Under the pieces are notes generated by a model. The model did no database searches. It was not told the origin of the DNA and saw nothing but the letters and a program-made list of their open reading frames with translations. A DNA stretch of 64,000 bases from Silene latifolia (taxonomy: Eukaryota; Streptophyta; Magnoliopsida; Caryophyllales; Caryophyllaceae): positions 20,648,948 to 20,712,947 of the forward strand of contig NC_133532.1 in the NCBI RefSeq assembly GCF_048544455.1, given 5' to 3'. Shown one piece after another: positions 56,740 to 64,000 of the stretch. The stretch's first letter is position 1. Every line of letters begins with the position of its first letter. A program made the position numbers and the translations under genes.

Positions 56740-57375
56740 TTAGTTGGTGCCACGGAAAACATTCTTCAATTTCTTCACTTGTTGAGGATCCAACAAAGTA
56801 GTCTTCTCAATGATTTCAGAGGGTAAATTATTTGAGCCCAAAGAAAGAGGTAGAAACTGGAATCCAGGACTAGGACTATTCAAGCTTACAAATAAAACAG
56901 CAGGAATGTCACCAATATTAATTTGGAAATGTAGCAAACTTTGAGGAAGTATCATAATGTCACCCTTGTTCATAGTCTTGTAATAGGCGGTGTTATCGGA
57001 TGCAATGAACCCGGAAATGATGGTTCCCTCAATGACTAGGACCATTTCGTCTGCACGATGTGTGTGTAATGGAGCAATGCCTCCCACGGCTAGGTCTAGT
57101 CGTGAAATTGAAATGCCTAAACCGTTTAGCGCAGGGAATGTATGATGGTTTGCTTTAGTTATTGCAGATTTGAATATGCTATTAGATGTGTTTCCAGCCA
57201 CGCTGAAGCCTGAGAAAACAAAGTCATTGGAGGTGAGGGTAGCAGGGTTCTTACAAGGGAACCCTGCTGGTCCGACTGGGTAGTTCAAGTCTGCTACACA
57301 GAAATCAACTACGCTGGCGGACGAGAATGATAGAAGAATGGATAACATCATCAAAAAGATCATTGGCTGATCCAT
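56740..57375 (-). CDS. Germin-like protein, ABP19 type (211 aa, single exon)
   Basis: Intact ORF with a signal peptide (about residues 1-20), the germin cysteine pair Cys26 and Cys41, and one cupin domain. Metal ligands are His104, His106, Glu110 (box 1, HTHRADE) and His149 (box 2, GDIMILPQSLLHFQIN). In box 2 the usual PxG is PQS (Ser146 for Gly). One N-glycosylation site is at Asn62. Length and the absence of introns fit the ABP19/GLP subfamily, secreted to the cell wall; some germins have superoxide dismutase or oxalate oxidase activity, and ABP19-like members bind auxin in reports. Which activity applies here cannot be read from sequence. A 3' partial duplicate lies downstream. Confidence 0.95.
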   Translation of the reverse strand: MDQPMIFLMMLSILLSFSSASVVDFCVADLNYPVGPAGFPCKNPATLTSNDFVFSGFSVAGNTSNSIFKSAITKANHHTFPALNGLGISISRLDLAVGGIAPLHTHRADEMVLVIEGTIISGFIASDNTAYYKTMNKGDIMILPQSLLHFQINIGDIPAVLFVSLNSPSPGFQFLPLSLGSNNLPSEIIEKTTLLDPQQVKKLKNVFRGTN

Positions 57376-57476
57376 TGTTGTTTCTTTCGAGTATAGAAAT
57401 ATTATGTGTTCTGGTTGCGTTTGTTATTGAATTGATCGGTTGGGCTGTTATTCATATGTTTATGAAATTTGAAAAC

Positions 57477-57486
57477 GTATATATAA
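57477..57486 (-). promoter_or_regulatory. TATA box of the germin-like gene
   Basis: TTATATATAC on the minus strand about 100 bp before the ATG; the implied 5' UTR is roughly 70-80 nt. Confidence 0.6.
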
Positions 57487-57859
57487 GAATTCAAAAGTTA
57501 GGTACATGGACCAAATTCTAAGGTCAAGAGAAGCAAACCTAAATCCGACCGATCAAGTATTCTACATTTGAAATGACCAGAGCTAAGATTACCCGACTTG
57601 AAATGACCAGTAACAACTAATTACACATAGACATGTCAAACAAGTTATTGGCCGGTTAGGTGTACACATTAGGTACAAACGAATCAATATGATAAGGATA
57701 AGCCTTATTAATTTGTTTGATGCAATTCTGTTCAAGTTCATTTTAGTCACTCTCTGTTGTCAGTTATGTTCATAGGGTTTAGTAGGGGTTTTCGAGGATA
57801 AGCCTTTATCAGAGTACCACTGCACCCTTCCCCTTCCAACTTCATCTGACACCCACCAC

Positions 57860-58359
57860 CTAGGTAGCATCGAAACGGACACGGAACACGTTATTTAAAT
57901 TTAATAAAATATATATATATATTTTATTGTTATATATGTGTGATTTAATTTTTGAAAACGTATTTGATTTTAAATTTAAATAAGTGAAGGTAAATCTTGA
58001 GATTGATTATAACTCATTCTCATTTCCAAAACCAAAACATATAATCAATATCTTTCGACATCTCATTACTCGTTTAACTCATTTTCAACATGGACCTAAT
58101 TCTAAGGTCGAGACGCAGCAAACCTAAATCCGACGGAGTATTCTACATTCGAAATGACCGGAGCTAAGATTACCCGATTTGAAATGACCGGTAACAACTA
58201 ATTACACATGGACCATAACACGTGACCAAGTACCATGATACGTGTTGAACACGTGCCCAAATAGAAGCAGAAAGTTAGACACGGCTTTATAGGTGTCCGA
58301 CAAGTATCGTATCCGACATGGATAGGCCGATTATTAGGAGGAGTGTTCGTACTACCTAG
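57860..58359 (-). mobile_element. hAT-type MITE with GTGTCCG-rich ends, 500 bp
   Basis: CTAGGTAGC...ACTACCTAG with flanking CCCACCAC / CCTACCAC (7 of 8 matching target duplication). Inverse orientation relative to 17557-18019. The middle is AT-rich. Confidence 0.82.
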
Positions 58360-59439
58360 CCTACCACCTACGCTCCTTACCACCCACCAGGCCACCACTT
58401 TGGCTAAGCCAGACCTCCTCCCAATATAATTAAGATTTTTAATTGAATAACACGTGAGATTGTATGATGGAAAGAATTATATCATGAAATATCTACGTAA
58501 AAATGAGACTACTAATCTACTACAACCCAAACTTCTACGTGAAAACCAACAAGTAGGTCCAATAAATCATATTCTATGCCAAAACATTATTGGATTGTTC
58601 AAAGTTTGTCTTATTTCATAAGGGTCTAAACACCTAATGCCACCAACATACACACTTCTACGTATAAGAAATTTACCAAAAGAAGGCATTCTGGATTTCT
58701 GGTACGTGATATTTACACCAAAATAGATGACAATAATCCAATTTTTTACATTGATTTTAACAACTAATATGCCAACCACTGTTGCATTTTCCAAAATTTA
58801 TCTTCAATCAAATGCATAATAATCTTGTCCAATGACGCAATTTAACATTGAGATATATTGAAGTAATGAAAAAAAAATGAGTAAAGGGTAAGATAAGGAT
58901 CTCAACTTTCAGCTTTTTCCCAGTTAAGGACCTCAACTTCTAGACTTTACAGTTAAGGACTCAAGATCCTCCTCCGTTACATCTTCCGTTAGATATGCTT
59001 CATACATCTAAAAAGTTGCCCTAAAAATATCTAATTTATTTTGCCTTCCTAGAAAGTGAAACCTATATTAATAGTGGCCTTCTAAACACAAAGCTTACAA
59101 CCTGCAAATCACTTGCAAGTGCAACGCAGCAATGCATGAACTTGGGCAACTTATTTGTCTTGTTGTCCATAAAATTCTTCATAACCATTTGCCCAAATTG
59201 GCGAGAGAACTTTACAAGTCCAATTAAATTTTAATTTGCTATGGTTATTTAAATGGTCATTATTGGGGGACCCAATTTCAGACTCAATACACTCCTCCTA
59301 GGCTCTTACTATGGGTCTTTTACTCTTTATACTTTCACAAATCCTCATTTAAGACAAAATACTTCCGTTTTAAAAGAGATTACACGAGTTTGGGACTGCC
59401 TACAACGGTCTCAAACATGTGAAAGACAATCTCAAAACC
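58360..59439. other. Intergenic, nothing firm
   Basis: A stretch at about 58885-58990 (AAGGATCTCAACTTTC..., AAGGACCTCAACTTCT...) has two similar 30-bp words, probably part of a decayed MITE arm. No gene. Confidence 0.45.
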
Positions 59440-59503
59440 GTTTTTGCGACCGTGAATGGTCGCAACCACACCTTTTGCGACCGTGAATGGTCGCAACCAC
59501 ACC
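59440..59503. repeat. 31-bp tandem duplication of a perfect hairpin
   Basis: TTTTGCGACCGTGAATGGTC... with GCAACCACACC occurs twice. Each copy carries the inverted pair TTGCGACC / GGTCGCAA around GTGAAT. Confidence 0.92.
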
Positions 59504-60571
59504 TTTAAATATCTTTAGATAATATTCTCAATAGGGAGTACTCTATCGGTCTCAAATTCACATATGTGATCTCGAATTTGCTACCGTTTTGCGTGTCCCA
59601 ATTTCTTGTCATTTGATGGCCGCAAATCGGCAAAATCCAACTATTGTATGAGCCTATTTTGGAAGCGCTACTCCGCTATCGATCACAATATGGACATAGT
59701 AGTCCCAAACTCCCAACCTTTCGCTTCACATAAACCCACTGCTCCCATATTTATACTTTATACAGTACTACTGACTATAGATTTTCTTCTTATCTTATTC
59801 CACTCATGAAGAGTTAAGAACGATTAACACCTAAGAGGGGGAGGGGGTGAATTAGGTGTACCTTTTAAAAATTTTATCCTTAACTTAGTTAATTAACTAC
59901 TTTAAGCTAAGAATAAAGAAGTACAAGACTTGAGAAACTTAATTGAATGTAAGTTCACAAGAAAGATGCAATGATTCTATATCACAAGATAGGTGATCGT
60001 GACACGTAACTTGATTAGGTACATGCGAGAAATAGCAAAGTGGAAGAACGTAAAAGTAAATGAACAAACAAACGACATTTTAAAAATTGGTTCAGCCTCT
60101 ACTCCGAGGCCTACGTCCAACCGTTATTTTATTGCTTGTTTAGAAATTTACTCAAACTTACTAAACCCCTTACAATGAAAATAACTCGCCAACCTACTCC
60201 GGTTGCACTCAAACTTAAAGCTACTCTGCTTCAAGAGTTTATGGGTTTTATCTCAAGGTGTTACAGAATCTTGAATCTCAAGAGTTCACTCAAATGAACA
60301 TGGAGATTACAATGAAGATCTAACACGAGAATCATGGAACAAACTCATCATGTCACAGTACAGCGAACTGATACTTGGAGGTTTTACAACTTTTTTCGAA
60401 AACAATTTTGAAGACTTAAAATCAGAAAAACGTTTTGCAAACACTTGAAGAACAAAGCTTTAAATGCACAAATGATTTGCAAGGTTTTTACAATAAATGC
60501 TTTGGAAGTCTTAAGAAATAAATGTGACTAAGACACTCTATTTATAGTGGATTTAGTCTTAAGTAAGTACA

Positions 60572-62237
60572 CACTACTACAAATCCAGGCAACTACAACG
60601 CCCCTTTAACAACGATTATTCACGAAAATCACAATAGACGTTGTAGAATGTATGGCGCGAATTTTACTAAAATAAATTACAACGGGTATGGTTATAAAAA
60701 CCGTTGTTATTAGTTTTAACAACGGGTCACACATGCACAACCGTTGTTAATAATTTGGCGCAAAGTTAGTGAAAAGTAATCACAACGGTTATTTTTGAAA
60801 CCCGTTGTTAAAACTTACTTAACAACGGGTGTTTTTTTACAACCGTTGTTAAAACATATTTCACAACGGTTGTTGTTTAATAACCGTTGTCAATACCTTC
60901 CATACTATAAACCACACAAACAAGTCTGCTGTGACCCACAAAGCACAACCCTTAATACACAAACACAAACACAAGCAGACAAACAAACACAAAACACACA
61001 CTCTCTTTCTCTCTTTTCTCTCTTTCTCATCGCCGCTTTATCTTCTCGCCGTCATTGTTGATTTCATCGTCTATTACGTTCTGTATTTATCAGGTAAATC
61101 TCGCCAAATCCTTTGTTAGTTTCATCGTCATTATTTTCTTTTTCTATTTATTTCTTTTGCATGTATGTGTTTTTATCGACCATTATGTTATTTGTTTAAG
61201 TATTGTTCGCATAATTAGTTAGTAAAACAATGAAGAAGCAAGATGAAGAAGTAAGATAAACATAATTAATATATATATATATATTTATAAATAAATAAAT
61301 TAAAAAAAAAAAAATTACATATGTAAAAATGCAATTCTTATATTTTCATAGAGGATCTTATTCTGCTCTATCGTATCCGTCCTCTCCTCCTTGGCTATTT
61401 GGAGGTTCCGTTCAGCAGTTGCTATATCGTCATATAGCCGCAATCGCCGCTCCGTCAAACCATCTTCTTTGGCGTGCTTCAGTGCGGATCGAGCATCCGC
61501 AAGGTAGCTCCTGAAACTTTCCTCAATATGGAGGAACCGGCGGATGAAGTTGTTGTTGTTCTCGATCATGGTAAGAGTCTTAAGGATGAAATCATTCATT
61601 TCGTTGAAATTTTTTGAGTTTGTTTTGAAAGATTAAGTAGACTTTGTTTTAGCAGTTAGGGTTTGGAGATGAATATATTGAGATAATGGAAATGTTAGTT
61701 GAGATAATGCAATGTATTTATACTAAGCAATGTGTGGGTTGAGTTGCTTTTTAATTAATATATATGTTAGGAAGTTGTGTCATAATCATCATCATATCTC
61801 TCAATAATGCTGCTTCAAATCTTATTACTAACCCTTCTCATTCCATATTATCCGTTCATATGTACAGTGATGTCAGTAATAATGCATGCATCGGAATTCT
61901 AACGGGTCGTAATTATGCATGCATCTAGTAATATTTAATTTAATTTTTTTTTTTTTAAGAACAAACAACAACGGTTATTTTCAAACAACCCGTTGTCTTT
62001 AGTTATAACAACGGTTTTGTATATTAAAACCCGTTGTTATAACTTTCCCCCCAAAATTGAGTCACACTTTCCACAACGGGTTTTTATACATAAAACCGTG
62101 GTTAATAGTTTTAACAACGGTTTCCTTAAGAAAACCAACCGTTGTTAAAACCTTCTACAACGGACGCTTTAACAACGTCCGCTTTTTTATATAACAACAG
62201 TTTTTGACCGTTGTTATAGCCTGTATCTGTAGTAGTG
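60572..62237. mobile_element. CACTA-type non-autonomous transposon, copy 2 (1666 bp)
   Basis: CACTACTACAAATCCAGGC...GCCTGTATCTGTAGTAGTG flanked by ACA (60569-60571, 62238-62240). It aligns end to end with 31595-33366 with scattered substitutions and short indels, and contains the same subterminal ACAACGG words and 94-aa ORF. Confidence 0.93.
61315..61599 (-). CDS. 94-aa coiled-coil-like protein, second CACTA copy
   Basis: Homologous to the ORF at 32443-32727, with one extra Asn codon near residue 16, one codon fewer near residue 51, and about fourteen replacements. Start and stop positions are conserved. No known domain. That two dispersed copies keep the same frame despite indels is the main support for coding. 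Confidence 0.5.
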   Translation of the reverse strand: MNDFILKTLTMIENNNNFIRRFLHIEESFRSYLADARSALKHAKEDGLTERRLRLYDDIATAERNLQIAKEERTDTIEQNKILYENIRIAFLHM

Positions 62238-62845
62238 ACACTTTGAAGAATTAAATCCAATATTAAAATGATAGCTTTGAGTGATGGTAAGTGTTAGACT
62301 TATAGGCTTGGGGCTTAAGAAATCAGAAAACTTAAGCTTCTACACTCAACATGTGACAATTTACCAAAATGGCAAAAAACTTTTCTTACTTTAGAAGTTT
62401 GACAAGTCTTTTTGGCCATTTTAGTAAAAGGTGTTTGCACAAATCTAGAGGCTTAGACAAGTGGGCTTGTGACTCCAAAATTTCAGATTATTTTCAAGCT
62501 TTTGAAAATTCAAATGTTTAAGGTTTAAAGTTTGCAAAGTTTTGACACTTAAAAACATTTGGTCGAAAATTCCTCCTCCGTATGATAGTACGAAAACCAC
62601 ATCTGTGTCGTGATCGTTGCATGGTTTTGCCATTACTTGACCTAAATGAGAATGTTACACTTACTCTTACATATATCGACTAAGGCTTTGGAAAGTATCA
62701 TTGTCTTGACTTCCTTGATTAGCTTGATCATCTTGAATCATTGTTGAAGGTCCATTCGATTGCTTCATTCACTAATTAATTCAACTAAGAGCAAACAATC
62801 AAATAACAAGGGGACTTGACATCATCAATTCAATGTGTTCTAACA

Positions 62846-62860
62846 AATTCCCCCTTTGAT
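62846..62860 (-). other. Polypurine tract of element D
   Basis: AAAGGGGGAATT on the minus strand directly before TGTTAGAAC, preceded by CATCATC as is common in such elements. Confidence 0.8.
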
Positions 62861-63260
62861 GATGACAAGTCCAAACATGTGTGATATTCCCCCTTAGCCC
62901 ATGGTTAGTCGGTCTTTGGACAATTTCAACATAAACATAATTAATAAACATGATCAAGGTAGTCGAAAGGTGCAACATGCTTGGCCAAATTAAAACATCT
63001 AATCATGGAAGCTAAGACATAATTAAGGTGGACGTTAGCCTAAGAGTTAGAAGATCACACATAGCATATTTAAACTACTTCCCCCTCTTGACATCGTCAA
63101 AGGAGGATAAAACATGTCCAAAAATCAAGCAACACGATTAAAACACACGCAATTAGTTCAAGCAAGATAAAAACAAACAGCCGAAGGTGCAAGAGAGTGT
63201 CTTTAAAAAACAACAAAGAGCCAAAGTTCATAAGGAGAGACGGGTTAAAGAGGCAAGAGT
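62861..63260 (-). other. 3' noncoding part of element D internal region
   Basis: Between the polypurine tract and the ORF. No other coding signal is seen. Confidence 0.5.
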
Positions 63261-64000
63261 TTAGGAGGCATTCTGAAGACGTTCAAGTAGATCTTCATTC
63301 ATGGTGCGAAGATCACCGACTTCATCCCTTAACTTGGCCTGTTCTTTGACCAACCGATTCACAATTCCAAGGAGTTCATCCAACTTTGCTAACACCACAC
63401 CCATTTCAACAAAGAGAACCGCTTTGTAGAACCGGACTGATTCTTCCTTTCCAATTTTCCATTCTTAATCTCCAATCTCATCCGAGAAAGAAGGCCCGGT
63501 GTCATTTCATCACTCAATTTCTCAATTGCAGGGCTTCCCTTCAACACTAACCCCTCCCTCATAAAAATGATCGAGAGCCACATACCATAAGGGACCACGG
63601 CATTTTTGTCAAAGTTGCCGCTTTGGAACTTAGTGGACATCTCAAGAATTCGGTGAAACATAAGGCGAGGAAGGTTAATGGGTTTATGCTTGACAATGTG
63701 ATGAATCAGGAGCATGTCAAGGAGAGAACATCTCCCACGGCTATTGTTGGAAGGGACAAGGTTACGAAAAACCAGGTTAAAGATGAACCGGATGGGTGCG
63801 GTTAATTCAAAAGCATATATGTTGGTAGGGCCATCATCATCATGAGGTCGAAGAACCTTCATGACCTGGGTAGAGGTAACCTCATCAACTTCACCCCAAT
63901 CACGTTTGGGGAAGGAGGTAAGCCCGACATCACAAATATCCAGATGAGCAGCAAGTTGGTCGATGGTTAGGACAAAGGGTTTCGATTTATAAAGGCCGAG
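63261..64000 (-). CDS. Putative plant transposon protein of element D (partial, runs off window; frameshifted C-terminus)
   Basis: The frame is open from the window edge (64000) to a stop at 63389, giving 203 codons without a start in the window. It contains LTIDQLAAHLDI near the edge, FELTAPIRFIFNLVFRNL, KHKPINLPRLMFHRI and a basic tail. This resembles the plant transposon protein/ATHILA-ORF1 type domain and is similar in layout to the 310-aa protein of element B. After a one-base frame change near 63400-63420 the minus strand stays open to a stop at 63261-63263 with a heptad-like coiled coil (LAKLDELLGIVNRL, then KLRDEVGDL). So the original protein probably had a C-terminal coiled coil that is now out of frame. 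Function is unknown. Confidence 0.65.

Larger units (their letters stand above)
59800..62845 (-). repeat. LTR of element D, with a nested CACTA copy
   Basis: The right end (minus start) reads TGTTAGAACACATTG immediately after a polypurine tract. The left end is near 59800-59820, where GAGGGGGAGGGGGTGAATTAGG-like sequence, common in such LTRs, appears; the exact boundary is uncertain. Without the CACTA insert it is about 1.37 kb. The other LTR lies beyond the window. Confidence 0.6.

Overview
This is nuclear DNA of a flowering plant. It has long AT-rich intergenic DNA, intron-containing and intronless plant genes, nested LTR retrotransposons, Helitrons, a CACTA pair and many MITEs. A eudicot, possibly of the Caryophyllales, fits best, but that is an impression from the repeat types and nothing here proves it. 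Only three convincing host genes are present, all on the minus strand: a small hydrophobic protein gene (15901-16350), a TMK-type leucine-rich-repeat receptor kinase with one intron (39390-42204), and an ABP19/germin-like cupin gene (56740-57375). A duplicated 3' piece of the germin-like gene lies about 0.9 kb away.

Region by region. 1-7663 is a minus-strand Ty3/gypsy chromovirus (element A) whose 3' LTR is cut by the window edge; gag, protease, RT, RNase H, integrase and chromodomain are recognisable but frameshifted. It sits inside a second, non-autonomous LTR family (element B, 7664-14055) arranged as internal-LTR-internal-LTR, a tandem recombinant. B keeps the same primer-binding site, polypurine tract and CTCGATCGAG arrays as A, but has a 310-aa ATHILA-ORF1-like ORF in place of pol. 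14.1-21.5 kb holds the small gene and a dense run of short DNA transposons (two hAT-type, two Tourist/Harbinger-like, two Stowaway-like, a SINE and a foldback). 21.6-38.4 kb is AT-rich and built largely from Helitron-like units, one carrying two exons of a 26S proteasome RPT3 gene, plus a 1.77-kb CACTA element. 39.4-42.2 kb is the receptor kinase.

42643-50605 is a complete non-autonomous Ty3/gypsy element of Tat/Retand type (element C) with 5-bp target duplications: a gag-protease remnant on the plus strand, a 113-bp tandem array, and a multi-exon antisense gene on the minus strand. 50.6-59.8 kb mixes low-complexity DNA, MITEs, a TRIM with a nested hAT element, and the germin-like locus. From about 59.8 kb to the end is a minus-strand LTR element (D) with a second CACTA copy inside its LTR and another plant-transposon-protein ORF running off the window.

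A biologically suggestive pairing is the TMK receptor and a germin-like/ABP19 cupin 14.5 kb apart: cupin proteins of the ABP1/ABL type are reported apoplastic auxin-binding partners of TMKs. The linkage may be chance. The other strong themes are parasitic LTR families riding on autonomous partners, and gene-fragment capture by a Helitron.
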